DNA of 64,000 nucleotides from Fratercula arctica (Eukaryota; Chordata; Aves; Charadriiformes; Alcidae). Under the pieces are notes generated by a model that made no database searches, was not told the origin of the DNA, and saw only the letters and a program-made list of their open reading frames with translations. Shown here piece by piece: positions 11,107 to 22,959 of the stretch. A program made the translations under genes and the position numbers. The DNA lies in assembly GCA_947846985.1 (NCBI GenBank), contig CANTUZ010000002.1, positions 131,216,889 to 131,280,888 of the forward strand, given 5' to 3'. How positions within the stretch are numbered: position 1 is the first letter of the stretch; every line of letters begins with the position of its first letter.

Positions 11107-14100
11107 TAAGTCAAATTATCAGTATTTGCACTTGGTGTTCTTTTGAGGCATCTTTTGTCATTTCTTTTGTTGATTTGTTCCCTGAAGAAGACAAGTTTTC
11201 AGCGAGATAGTAAAGGACATATCTAAACTGAATTTAAATTCAGCTTGAATATATTTATATAAATGCATATGCTTTACACCTGAGCTCCATTACGTACTTG
11301 AAATCTGTCTTTATTTATCCACCTATATGGATAGGAGCCTATCTTTTGGTATTGAAAACTTGAGCTCTTCATCAGAATTAGTGGTCAGGGGTTGTTTTCT
11401 TATGTGCCACTGTCCAAGAAGAAAAATCTGAACAGTGACCAAAAGAGATATCCACAGAAAATCAGGGACTTACAATTGTCAGTTTGGCCAAGTTCTTTTC
11501 CATGGAAGGAACCATGCTGCGGTCAGAAAAAGAGGAAGTCTTCAGTACCTGAGTAATTCTTCTTCCTCCCAAGGTGGTACCAAAGCTATAAAAGCTACAT
11601 TTGAAAATGAAAAGCCCAAACCCTATATTTAAAAGAAAAAAGGAAGCTATAACATGAGGACAAGGGAGAACAGAGGGAGAAAGAGACGGCATTTTTTAAA
11701 ATATTAAGAGCTGTTATGACAAAAGCTATTCAAACTCAGCGTGAAAATCCTTGGTTCATCCTTCACAAACTGGAGACAACAAAACCCACTTTTCTTATAA
11801 TTCAACATGACACAAAGTTATTTTATACATCATTAATTTAGAGATTCAACTGGGAGGATACAATCTCACAGAAAATGGGAAAGGATAGAAGGAAGAGGAG
11901 CAGGTTCTTGCAGAATGTCACAATGCATTTTCTCTAGGATGCTCTGTTTTGTTTAATGATATTGTATGCTTTTCATCACACCTGTTTGTGATGTAGAAGT
12001 TCACTGAAATTTGGGATTAATATTATGTGCTATTATGAATAAATATAGCCCAAGCTGTTGGCACTCTCTGGGCAATTGCAATAGGATTATGACAAATGTC
12101 AGTAGCTGGCGAACAATATTCAGTGTTGTTGCTCATCTCTGCCTGATCTGAGCCCAGTACTGTTTGGACTACAACAAAAAGAACAGTGGTTGTGCCAAAT
12201 TTCTTACTTCTGGATGGACTTGATTTGGTTTGTTTTACTCTATTCCTGTCTTGCTTCTCTCCCATCTTTCCCTTGACCTATGAATTGGCACATCAATCCA
12301 CTATATTCTTTTTAATTTTCTCTCTGTTGCCCTTTTATCTGGATCTGAGACTGAAACAGAACTGACCACTGAAGATTCCCACCGGTGCCCTGTCTCGGTC
12401 TCCCAGTTTTCTAATCACGGTTTCCATCAGGCCTTCACACCTTGATTTTTCACCTACAGACATGGAGGAGCTGATGTGTATGTAACTGTCACTCCAATAT
12501 GGACAGTGGATACAGTTGGGATGTGTGATCTCAGGTGTGTGAACTTGATATCAGTTGCAGAGTTTAGACAGCATGAGGTGCTCTAAACTGTGACTTCAGC
12601 GGGAGGAATGGAAGAATGGTATCACTGCTGTCAGGAGGCAGCAAGTCCACGTTATAGTAGTACCGTAGTTTGGGATGCCTTTATGTTATTGCACAGTGGT
12701 TATTTTCAGTCTGAGAACCTCTCATGTAAATTAGGAGATCCAGTTTTCTTCAATTTTTGAGAAAATATCTACCATGCTAACATGGTATGTGTCCACAGGG
12801 TGACAACCCCATATATCCACAGACAGTCAACATGGCATCCCAGCCATTTACAACCTAGCAGAGAGGCAGACGGCTTCCTTCTCATGAAATCACACAGTGC
12901 CTCAGAGCCTAGTTTTACCAAGTTTTTGGGTTTGTCTTAATCTCTAATTCTGCAAGTCCCCAGTGACTTTGACATCAAAGGTGTTAATTTGATATTCTTT
13001 GAATTTTTTTCTTTTTTTTTTTTTCTGTTTTCTTTTATGTTAGTAACACAATAACCTGAAAATTTCTCCGTCATCCAGGCAAATTTTTCCTGTGTCTTTA
13101 ACATAGTCCCTTATGTTTGACTGGGGGACCATTGTAGTAGTTGCATTCCTTACACATATGACAGACCTTTACAGCAACATCATGAAAATATGTAATGGAA
13201 AATGCCATAAAGAGTCCTCCTTAACAGATAATAGAAATTGAGAATATATTTTCTCAACTTGGCAGTGCTTATAGCTCTTTTTATTTTCTGTGGGATTTCA
13301 CCCGGAGCTCTAGTGCCATCGTTTTGAATCCCCCTTTCATCTGAGGCAAGACAGGTTTATTTGATTTTGTCCGTGAAATCTAGCAGTGGACTTGCTCCAC
13401 TGCATTTTTTGTCAAAAAAGTTTGAACTTATGTCTGCAAACCCAAAACTCTCTACAGTCTTGCTCAATCTGCAGTCCATACCTCTGCAACTACAGCCTGA
13501 GAGTACTGTTTTGCATTCTTTTGTAGACATTGGCAACAGTAAGGTGACAGTAGTTTCAACTGACAAGGATCTTGCATAATGATAGGAGATTTTTCCACCC
13601 AGATCACATCCGAAGTCTCCTCTGTAACTGAATGTGTTGAAATTCACTTTTATTAGCAGTCATGGCAGATGAGTCTACACTTGACCATACTGTTGTACTA
13701 GAACGTGGAATAGAGCACAGAGAGGGACATGCTAATTTCCATGCAGGAGGTGAATAAATAATTTGCATTATTTAAGTACCATTTTGTCTTCTCTAAACTT
13801 TTAATATCCCCATATCTATTTAGGCACTGTAGGAGTCTTAGCTTGCTGCTTTAAGTTGGATTTAATTTTGGCACCATTTTTTCTGCATCATTTTTCAAAG
13901 AGTCTTTGTATTTCCTCCTTGTTTGCTGCATCAGATGTGTCGATAAATTCTTCATACTTACTGTGATCTACCTGCAGATCTTGCCATCTAAGTTTCTCGC
14001 CATTAATTTTAATTACACAGAATGGGTGGGTTTAGTTTTTTTTTTTTGCTTTTCTCAAAATCTTCAGCTCTTTCCATAGCTGCATGAGCTGCTAGTGAAG

Positions 14101-14879
14101 GTCGTCTTCACTCCTTCCCAATAGAAAGTGTACTTTCTGTTTAGTATGCAGTATACCACCAACATTTTCTATTTTCCAGTGCAAAACATAGGTGCCAAAC
14201 ATAACTGAGGTGGCAGTCTGCAAAAAAACAGTGTCTCCCTATGGGTGTGTTGAATGTGCACAGACATGTGGTCTTTTTTCCTATGGGCAATGCCAGAATC
14301 CTGCTGTTATGTCAGACATGGAAAAATATTTGGCATTAGCCATCTCCTGAAGGATTTTTCCCCTCGCAGGTAGTGGAAAATATTCCTCTTTTACATATCA
14401 GTTTGATTATTTTGGGTATGTACATAAGCAAAAATAAGCACACTGGTTTTTAGTGACTGTATCTATTTTATCCATTCTTCTAACCCCAGTGTAGTCACTT
14501 GGAGTTGTATACCAAAATGTAATGCCTGGGAACAGTACAGCTCAGTGAGCTGGGAGCAAGGGATGGTCCAAGTGCCTCAAAAACAGAAGATGTCTGTGGC
14601 AGTGTCAGAATACGAGAACAGAATACTGTTCCTTGCTGAACAAAGTCACATAAGCCCTACAGCTGGACCTCATGATGATGTTGTGATGTTTATATCTGCA
14701 GAGCCTGTTTCACTTCCTTCCACAGCCGTATCATGAAACCTTCACACCAAAGCAGCCTTGATGGTTGTATGACAAAGCTCCAGCAAAAGGTCTGAACATA
14801 ATACCTTTCAAACTGTATCGCAACTCAAAAGCCATAGGTGGTAAACATCTCCCCTATGCACATCTCCTCTGTGACTACC

Positions 14880-15533
14880 CCAGCTTCCCAGGTGCCTTTG
14901 CATAATAGGTATGAAGCTCTGCAAGTGGAACTGAGCAATAACAAGGACAATGCTTCATCTAGCTTGGAGGTGTCGCTGAGGTTAAGTCGTCCTACACCCT
15001 GCATCAAAACTGCTTCCATAAAGAAGAAAAGACAGGTCCTTTTCATAAGAGACACCCTTCTAAAGGGAACCCAGTATGCAGACTGGACCCATTTTTTAGA
15101 GAAGTCTGCTGCCTCCCTGGGGCCTGGGTTAAAGATGTGAAGAGAAATCTTCCTACCCTGGTACAGCCCTCAGATTATGATCCATTATTGATTTCTTGGG
15201 TAGGCAGCAATGAAGTTGCAACAAGAAGTCCAAGGGCAATCAAGAGAGACTTTGGGGCCTTGGGATGACTGGTTAAGGAATCAGGAGCACAAGTAATATT
15301 TTCCTCTGTCATTCCAGTTGCAGGGAATGATGAGGGAAGAAACAGGAAGAGCCAGCAGATCAATACCTGTCTCTGAGCCTGGTTTCACCCACAGAATTTT
15401 GGGTTTTTTTGATCATGGGTCAGTTTACACAACACCAGGTCTTTTGGCAACAGACAGGGTACATCTGTCTAAAAGGGGGAAAAGGATCCCGGCACATGAG
15501 TTAGCAGGGCTCATTGAAAGAGCTTTAAACTAG
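14880..15533 (+). pseudogene. CR1 ORF1 remnant (SGNH/GDSL-type esterase domain)
   Basis: ORF1 of CR1 encodes a nucleic-acid-associated protein with an SGNH/GDSL esterase domain. Visible pieces are VPLHNRYEALQVE, then KKRQVLFIRDTLLKGT (where active copies have a GDS-type serine motif, here decayed to RDT), WVGSNEVAT, VIPVAGNDEG and, at the end, DRVHLSKRGKRI with the DxxH catalytic pair, followed by ELAGLIERALN and a stop at about 15533. Frame changes and stops between 15138 and 15370 break the reading frame, so it is a pseudogene. Confidence 0.8.
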
Positions 15534-15774
15534 ATTTGAAGGGGGAAAGGGATAAAACCGGACTCACAAGAGATAAGCTTGGGGGCAGCACGCCAATGTT
15601 TGAGGGACGATGTGCTAGCGAGGTCCTTTGGTCTGCGATCTCAGTGGAGGCAGGGGATGGAGATCCATACAGTAGCAAAGACGCAAAGGTTATTGATGTG
15701 TTCGAAGCCACGGAGGCGCTTGATAATGGCCATGTGTGAATTAGGGCTTCTCCCCCAGAAAAGGTGTCAGGATC

Positions 15775-16020
15775 AATAGCCCAGCTGAAGTGCATCTACA
15801 CCAATGCATGCAGCATGGGTAAAAAGCCATTGTGCATCACGGAAAGTATGATATAGTTGCCATCACAGAAACGTGGTGGGATGACTCCAACTGGTACAAC
15901 TGGAATGCTGCAATGGATGGGTATAAACTCTTCAGAGGGGATAGTCAAGGAAGGAAAGGCGGTGGGGTAGCTCTGTACATTAGGGAGTGGTTTAACTATC
16001 TAGAGCTCAATTTATGGTGA
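15775..16020 (+). pseudogene. CR1 ORF2 endonuclease N-terminal remnant
   Basis: The start of the CR1 ORF2 apurinic-type endonuclease is recognisable: LKCIYTNACSMG, then YDIVAITETWWD with the catalytic Glu motif ITETW, then GRKGGGVALYIREW. A deletion or frameshift separates the first block from the second, and a stop ends the frame at 16018-16020. Nothing of the reverse transcriptase follows. Confidence 0.82.
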
Positions 16021-16195
16021 AGGCACTTGCCATGGGTACCCAGATAGTGGCACAGCCTGGATGGATGATGCACAACAGTGGAAGATCCTCCACTGCTTGA
16101 AAACAGTGTTAAATTCCTCACCAGTTTTGCTTCTCTGCTTTCCAAAGCATAAACTTGCTTCATAAGATCAATAGAGTGACATGCTTTTAATATTT

Positions 16196-16217
16196 AAAAA
16201 AAAAAAAAAAAAAAAAA
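16196..16217 (+). repeat. A-run (22 A)
   Basis: Uninterrupted run of A about 120 bp after the point where CR1 similarity ends. No gene or known element is recognisable just before it. Confidence 0.9.
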
Positions 16218-16784
16218 GCTCTGTACCAAAGTTCTGTTAATTTCTATAATTTCTGCTATTTATTCACCCAGGCACATAATTAATCTACTCTTTTGTGGAA
16301 ATCAACTCAACCTGAATTGTATTCACTTATCTTCTGTTACTCATAGCTTCTCTGACAAAGTTGTGAGGAATGTTTCAGGAAAAATAAAAGCTAACTTTTT
16401 AAACTATCTTTCCTTTTATTTGTATCCATTTATTATCCTTCCACATCAAAAAAAAACATTTTAACTACCGTCTGCAATCTTTGATATATACATAGATTTT
16501 TCACCTTTGGTGTGTCTTTTCAGATTTTCATTCCTCTGTACAAGGTATTTTAATTACTTTTAACTTTATGCCACTCTCTTCTTTGGATGTTTCCCATATC
16601 TTTATGGTTGTCAGTTTTGATGCAGATAATTCCCTTCTCTCCCAACCGGGTTACCTACTCTCCCTCAGACAGTGTCTCTCTTTTGTGTTCATCTTTACAC
16701 CCTGTCACTCATGCCCTGTGGATGCTGATGTCATTGGATCATCTTCATATTTGATAACTTTGTTCCTGCCAATTGCAAGAGATC

Positions 16785-16815
16785 TTTTTTTTTTTTTTTT
16801 CTTTCTTTCTTTTTC
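16785..16815 (+). repeat. T-run with short TTTC tandem
   Basis: Sixteen T, then a few CTTT units. Confidence 0.85.
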
Positions 16816-17660
16816 TTCTTCTCATTTGGTATCTTAGTGTCTGTGGATGTTAATAACAACTTCACAGACCCCCATGCAGTGGTACCTTCTGGGAAACTCT
16901 CCTCGTAAATACTGCCATTTAGGTGCATGTACTTCTATATAGATATACCGAAGTATGCAGCAACCCTTTGAAGCAACCCTTTGGAGTCAGTGAAAGTTTT
17001 TTTCATTCCATTGGAGCAGGAATTTCTTCTCTGCTAAGCTGAGAACTTCTGCTTTCTGCTTTTCCAGACTTTTTAAAGTAGTATCACTTTACCTCAGCTA
17101 AAGAGAGAAGGAACTTTAAGGATACCTGCAAGCTCTATCCATTTCTCCAAAAGGTGTGTAAACATATAATTGGAGAGAGGGGGTAAAAAAAGGACAAAAT
17201 ACATGAGAAGGAGCAAAGTGACAACTGAATGAAACTAAGCAAATGGGAAATATAATTTTAACTTTGAGTCTTTGGAAATTTCTGCTTTAGCACATGCTGT
17301 TTATTCAAGTTTTTGTACAATGAAGACATCATAATGTGGAGCTCACTTTAAAGGTAAAGAGTTTTATTTCTGACAGCTGTATTTACCAAGAAACAGAGCC
17401 AATAAAAGTCTTTAAACAGAAAAGGACAAAATAAGTAAAATACCTGATTTGTGTTAAGAAATAAACTGCATTAAAGGTCTTTATTTTATAAAGATAAACA
17501 ATGCTGAAGAACTTTTGCTCCTGACTGGTGGTATCAGAAATTAGTTTCTCCTCTGAATTCCTGCAGTCGTATTTTATTTGTCCAACATATTTTTTCCAAG
17601 CACATTTAAACTTTTATCACTTTTAAAATATTTTCTTCCACCTCGACTAGTGTTATAGTA

Positions 17661-17690
17661 TATCCTCGTCAATGGTATCCTTGTCAATGT
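17661..17690 (+). repeat. 15-bp imperfect tandem duplication
   Basis: TATCCTCGTCAATGG is followed directly by TATCCTTGTCAATGT, with two mismatches. Confidence 0.7.
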
Positions 17691-19779
17691 TGAAACAGTC
17701 TTTTGGAGTCTTTGTCAATCAAAAAATACTGGTTCTTAAACATGTTTTACTATTATTGTCATATAAATTATGTGCTTTCAACACAATATTAATAAATTAG
17801 TTTTAACTGGTAGGTCAAAATGTTATTTATATGATATGTATTTTCAAAATTGCTCACCATTATATTAATGAAAATCTTATTCCTCCTCACAAAAAGTGAG
17901 AGATATTAAAATAATAGTCCATGCACCTCCTTTTTTACCACCTGGGTAAAAAAGGCAAGATCCCAAAAAGTCACTTGTTTATTTATAGAGCTACTTATAC
18001 AGAATATAAATTCCTAAATCCAAGAAAGTGATAAATAGTCCTTTCTTCCTACTAACAATACCTGCATATGCTAGTGTAGAAGCAGAGCCTGTGCACGTCT
18101 TTTCAGTGGTGAAAGCAAAACTGAATTTTTACATCCCAAGCATGAAGAGCTGGAGGTGTCTTCCCAGGAAGAAGACGAGGACTCAGAAGAGCTCTAGAGA
18201 ATGGAGTTTGCTGGCAGGGAAGAAGAAAAGAGGTTGAAATGGTGGCAGCAAGTACTGCTTCTATAAATGTTTAGTTCTTTTCCATACTGTCTATTTGTCA
18301 GATAACTCCTATGAGAAGCAGGGGTCTTATAGTCAGTTTCTTCCTCACCCTGAGGGAATTCAACCCCTCTCTCACACTTTCAGTAGACTCTCAAATAAAA
18401 TAGTTTACACGTGCAGAAAGGCTTTGTGAAAAGGTGGGTAGGCAAGCAAAAGAAGCCACTGCTGAGCAGCCAAGTATGAGAGTCATGCAAGAGGCCCAAG
18501 GGAAAACAAAAGTGTTGGTTTGGACACCTAACTAGAAGAGCTACAGATCCCAGCACCTCCTCTCAGGACTGTGGCTGCTGTAGGCAGTGAATTTGGCATG
18601 CAAAATGTATAACTTTATGCATTTCTTTTAAACATAGAATGTAAAATACAATATTGCCAGGAACACAGACTAGAACCCACAACTCATTGTGGAACAATAT
18701 GTGCCTCACCTGAGAGGAGGGAGATCACTTTCTCTCTAACATTACATAGGCTGAGTGAGCCCCCAAAAGAGCTTGATAGAAGCTAGCTCTAGTAAGGTGT
18801 GTGTTCACCTTACTCATTCGTATGGAAAAATTCAAAAAGGGAAGTAGAAATAAACCCAAATGTTTGCTAAACATTATAATGAATATTCCCCCTTGGGTAT
18901 TTTTTAAATTTAAAATGAAGGAATGCCTCATCAGATAAGCATGGGTCTTACCCTACATATAACATGGGGGAGGGAGGGAAGTGAGCTCTCTAGTGCTAGG
19001 GTCATTGAAGGTCAGATTTTGTTACTTTTATTCCATCTGTGTAGTTGAAAGGGTTACTGACTGTATTGAATGGAATTAATGGCAAAGTAAGATAATACAA
19101 TAGTAAAGTCATAGTGGCAGAACGAAGACTGCGCTATTTATCTGTGCGTGTAAAAGTATACGCAGATCTGCATATACTCCTAAGCTTTCACATTCCTCAC
19201 CCATGAGTAGTTTGGCAAATCTTAACATTACTACAAAGAATATATATCAATCCATAGAATTTACTTCATAACTTTTTCCCCCCGCGCCTTAGCCAAGCCT
19301 CACCATGTGTGTGCATTAGAAACCCTTGACAAAAGCCAGCTGAGGGCTGAAATGTTGGGAATTTGCCCTCTTCACCCTTATGAATAAATCTTTCTTTAAA
19401 AGCAAGGAAAAAATCCTCTTGGCTTGGAATATCTCAGCATGCTGACTGTGCACAAACCAAGGTTGGAATAATCATGCATTACTGTGATTTGTTTTTGTAT
19501 TGACTCCTTGTCATGTTTTAAAAAAAGAATACAAGTATTATAATTTCTTATTGCTGTGCACCAGGTGCTTGCCAGATAGTTAAGGAGGGCCAGCTGTGTG
19601 CTTTCAGGAGATGCCAGTGGAAGAACTGATAGATTTTTTTTAACCAATGCGTTCAGAAACCTATAACATTCCCGCAAGTAGTACAGCATTTGCTTGCCTT
19701 GAGAAGAAGCACTAGGAAAGCAGTGCTCAATGCAGTTTCAGCTGTCTTTTTTAGAAAAGAGGAGAAAGGCAGCGAAACA

Positions 19780-19875
19780 TGTTCTATGTGATGAGCTAAT
19801 TTTTCATGGACCACCAGTGAGTGCTCTGCAAGCTACACTTTGAGAACCATTTCTGTAAATGGTGCCAAATGAATG
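19780..19875 (-). mobile_element. Possible hAT (Charlie-like) DNA transposon fragment
   Basis: On the - strand it reads AATGGTTCTCAAAGTGTAGC and then ACTGGTGGTCCATGAAAAATT. This is the typical end sequence of non-autonomous hAT-Charlie elements: a GGTTCTCAAA terminus followed by a GGTGGTCCATGAAAA block. Only one end is visible and no target duplication was found. Confidence 0.42.
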
Positions 19876-22487
19876 TATGGTCTGATAAACCCAAAGAAAA
19901 TGCTTCTGCCTCTTTTTCTCTACCCATAAGCTATGCAATGAAAGCCCTGATGCTTGTTCCACTGCTGCTCTTGGCACCAAGGTTTATGAAAGCTGCAAGT
20001 CCGTGAAGGGAGTTTAGAGTGAAAAGAACCTGCCATCAGAAAATATAAGTGCAAGTGCTATCAGTGTTGTCCTTAAAGCAACTATTGCAACAGGTTGATA
20101 AGACTGGTTAAAAGACTAATTCTTATTATTTACCACTTGATTTATAACAGGAACTAAGTTTTCTCCTGTTTGTGCATATGTTTTAGTAACCAGAGGTGTT
20201 CATTCTTGTTCCATCCCATCCCTTAAATGAAAAGGCTTTCAACTGAGCACAACTCCATTGATCTGATCTGGCACTAAGCCCAGACAGCAAAGTTTGCCAG
20301 TGACTCCAGTGGAAGCTGGTTCAGCTCTGCCCAGCTCTGTGTGTCGTGGGAGCAGCACAGCAGGTTTCTCCCTTTCCTGTGACACCACACCACCATGGCT
20401 AGGGTCTGAGAGCTGATCAGAAGGAGGAACATGGATGGACAAGGCCACAACTTCATTAACAAAACACTTGTGATATCTGAGGAGGTCCAGAGTGAGACTA
20501 CAGTGCTTCTTCTATTGTGTAATCACAAAGTAGCTTTTCCACAGTCTCTAACACCCTGACATTCCTCCCCTCCTCTTCTGTAGAAAATGTAGTGGAATAG
20601 GGACCTCACAAGGTGACATCTCAGGACATAAGCTTCTTTAGGTTTAAGATCCACTAGCAAGATCCCAGTTCTCTTTTGCTCCTGGTACTTGGCTCTTTTA
20701 TTTTTCTGTATGAGCTGTAACTTGGAATGACCTGAAACATTCCTACAGAAATGACAAGCATTCAGGTCCAAGTCCTCTACCAATCTGGGTTTTCCCGACA
20801 TTGTGAAGAAGATGAAAAATTTCCCAGTTTATTCCCAACAACAAAACCAACTGCTGGACACCAAAATTAATCACTAGTCAGCATCAAAGTTTTTTAAAAC
20901 TGTATTGTACCTATAATTCAATTGGAATGAGGGAAGTGGTAGCTAGAAAGTCAGAGAATTTTAACTCTGATGAAACAACTGTATTAAGAGGATAGTGAAG
21001 ACCAAAACAGATACTCTCTGTCTGAAAACATGGGATGTAAACAAGTGCTAGAAGAGATGGGATCCAAACTAAGTTCTCTGTCTTGTGCTTTCTCTGTTCC
21101 TTCTAGACAGAGCCATGGGATGGTAAATTTGTTCCACTTAAAAATCAAGTCTGTAGCAGTCATTTCACTTTGAATTAGGAGGCAAGCTGACTGTGAGTAT
21201 AGTCAACAATATAATGGCAGTATTAGCGGCTAAAATACTCAGCAAAGATGCACATTCATAAAGAAAGCATTAGAAAAAAACTTGCTTAAATACAGCTGTT
21301 TAAATAGCTTACGTAGATAAAGAGGAAAGAGATGACAGATCCTAGCATCTGGCCAGTCTTATTCTTGACGTGGTCCACTGAAAATTAAATAGACAAACCT
21401 ATACCAAATAGCCTTAAGGTCCCTTTTTTCTCTGCATAGTTTCATGCTCCTTCAGCAAGATAGAAATGTCTTTTTAGAGACATACATTTTTTGAGAAGGG
21501 AAACAAGTTCAGTTATTAGGAGGAAGCTTGTCTTCCATATTTTCTTGAATTGGTTCTGAGACTCCTCAGGCGCAGGCTCAGATTGCTCAAAAAAACCCAC
21601 CTGTCACTTCCTCCAGCAAGTAGCTTCCGCTTATATTTCAGAAGTTTAAGATTTGCGATTTGCATACATCTGGGCTGTGCACCTAGACTCTATGTATTTT
21701 AAAAAGGGGAAAGTAAGATCCTACTGATTGTTTCTGTGATTTCTCTCACTTGCTCCCAGAAGGTGATTTTAAAGACAAAGGAAAAGATATAACTCTGAAT
21801 GGATACAGGTGAGGAAGAAATAAAAAATACAGTTTGGGAACTGTTTGCACACAGATAAACTTGCTGATAGATTTTGTGTAAAAAGTGTATCTGGTAGATC
21901 AATAAGAGTAAGGAGGAGTAAGAAGTAAGGATACAACTGCAGGATTTGATCAACAAAGCTAGATGAGAGTGAAGCAGACATATAGCCTGGAAGCCAAGAG
22001 AAGGCAGAAATCAGAGAAAGTGAGAGAAAGAGAAAGAGGAATTGCATAAAAGGTAGGAGGCAGAATAAACATAAAGATGATAGAAATGTGCCCATTAGAT
22101 TTAACTGAAGTGACAGTTGAAAGAAACCTCTAGCTTAGATGATCTGCTGGCAAAGATAAACCATTTTTTGGTAAAATCCTTTTTAATCCCTCTAACTTGT
22201 AATTCTATGGCCCCCTTTTACATACCAAAATAAACTTTCTCCCACATTCTGTATCACTCTGTCATTAGGACTGTTATTTCAACTTTTCATTTTGAAAAAC
22301 ATTCAGCCCTCTAATAGCCAGTCAAGGACAGGAGATTTATTTTATCCCTTTTTTTAAAAGAAAATGGTCTTAGAAGCCAAAGTTTACAGAAGAAAAGTGC
22401 AGCAGAGTACTTCCAATACACACCACTTTTTCCAAATACAGCGAAGGTACAAGATAAGTCAGTCACATGAAGCACAAGACAGTACTG

Positions 22488-22590
22488 AACAAAAGAAAAA
22501 AGTGATATATTATTGAGACCAGTCCTGCCTTGGCTGGGAGACAGTTTAATGATCTCATGGGTCTTTTCCAGTTCTAACTTCTACTGTATG
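22488..22590 (+). mobile_element. Diverged CR1 3' tail
   Basis: CCTGCCTTGGCTGGGAGAC, then TTTAATGATCTCATGGGTC, CCAGTTCTAACTTCTACTG and TATGAT follow the order of the CR1 3' end with many substitutions. Confidence 0.7.
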
Positions 22591-22928
22591 ATAGCTCTTC
22601 TGACTGTGAGCAGCTAAAGAAAAAAAAACTAAGGGTAAAAATGAAGCCAGTGTCAGACTGAAGTGTGTCCCTCAGAGGGGCAAAGGGTAAGGCATGGCTC
22701 CTCCTTCCTCTAATATATGCATTGGACAACATGCATTGCTGCCTAATTTCATCTCTAAGACATCTCACCTCTTTTCTGGGCAGTTGGCTTGCTTCCTTCC
22801 CCTAAAACCAGTTAGGGGATTAAAAGGAATTAGGAGAATTTTAGCATTCTCATTTCAGTTTTTCACCATCTTACACCAGTTTTATACTACTGAGCTTCAC
22901 TCAGTTCCTTTCAGAACAGAGGACCCTG

Positions 22929-22959
22929 GTTTTCACACCTGTACAAGAGGTGTGAAAAC
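22929..22959. promoter_or_regulatory. Palindromic pair of T-box-like half-sites
   Basis: GTTTTCACACCT (22929-22940) and AGGTGTGAAAAC (22948-22959) are perfect reverse complements separated by GTACAAG. Each arm contains the T-box half-site core TCACACCT/AGGTGTGA. The classical Brachyury palindrome joins such arms without a spacer; here the spacer is 7 bp. Function is inferred. Confidence 0.5.

Larger units (their letters stand above)
6300..14879. other. Non-coding DNA without a recognisable gene
   Basis: Either distal PI15 3' UTR (up to about 11.1 kb) or intergenic. I see no CR1, LTR or coding exon. Minor items are the palindrome at 8281, a short GATA-type run at about 9139-9168, an A-run near 9981, and a T-rich patch at 13007-13024. 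The longest open frames are under 100 codons with no family resemblance. Confidence 0.6.
14880..16075 (+). mobile_element. CR1 LINE fragment keeping the ORF1 3' half and ORF2 5' end
   Basis: A decayed CR1 copy in + orientation. It holds the C-terminal half of ORF1, the inter-ORF spacer and the first part of the ORF2 endonuclease, then similarity stops near 16.07 kb. The reverse transcriptase and the 3' UTR are missing. Most avian CR1 copies show the opposite, a 5' truncation with the 3' end kept. The left boundary is approximate; similarity becomes clear at about 14.88 kb (PLHNRYEAL) and might start further left. Confidence 0.85.
16218..22487. other. Non-coding DNA without a recognisable gene
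   Basis: Contains a pyrimidine run at about 16785-16815, a 15-bp imperfect tandem duplication at 17661-17690 and a possible hAT fragment near 19.8 kb. The remainder shows no coding exon, RNA gene or repeat I recognise. Open frames are at most about 108 codons with unremarkable composition. Confidence 0.6.
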
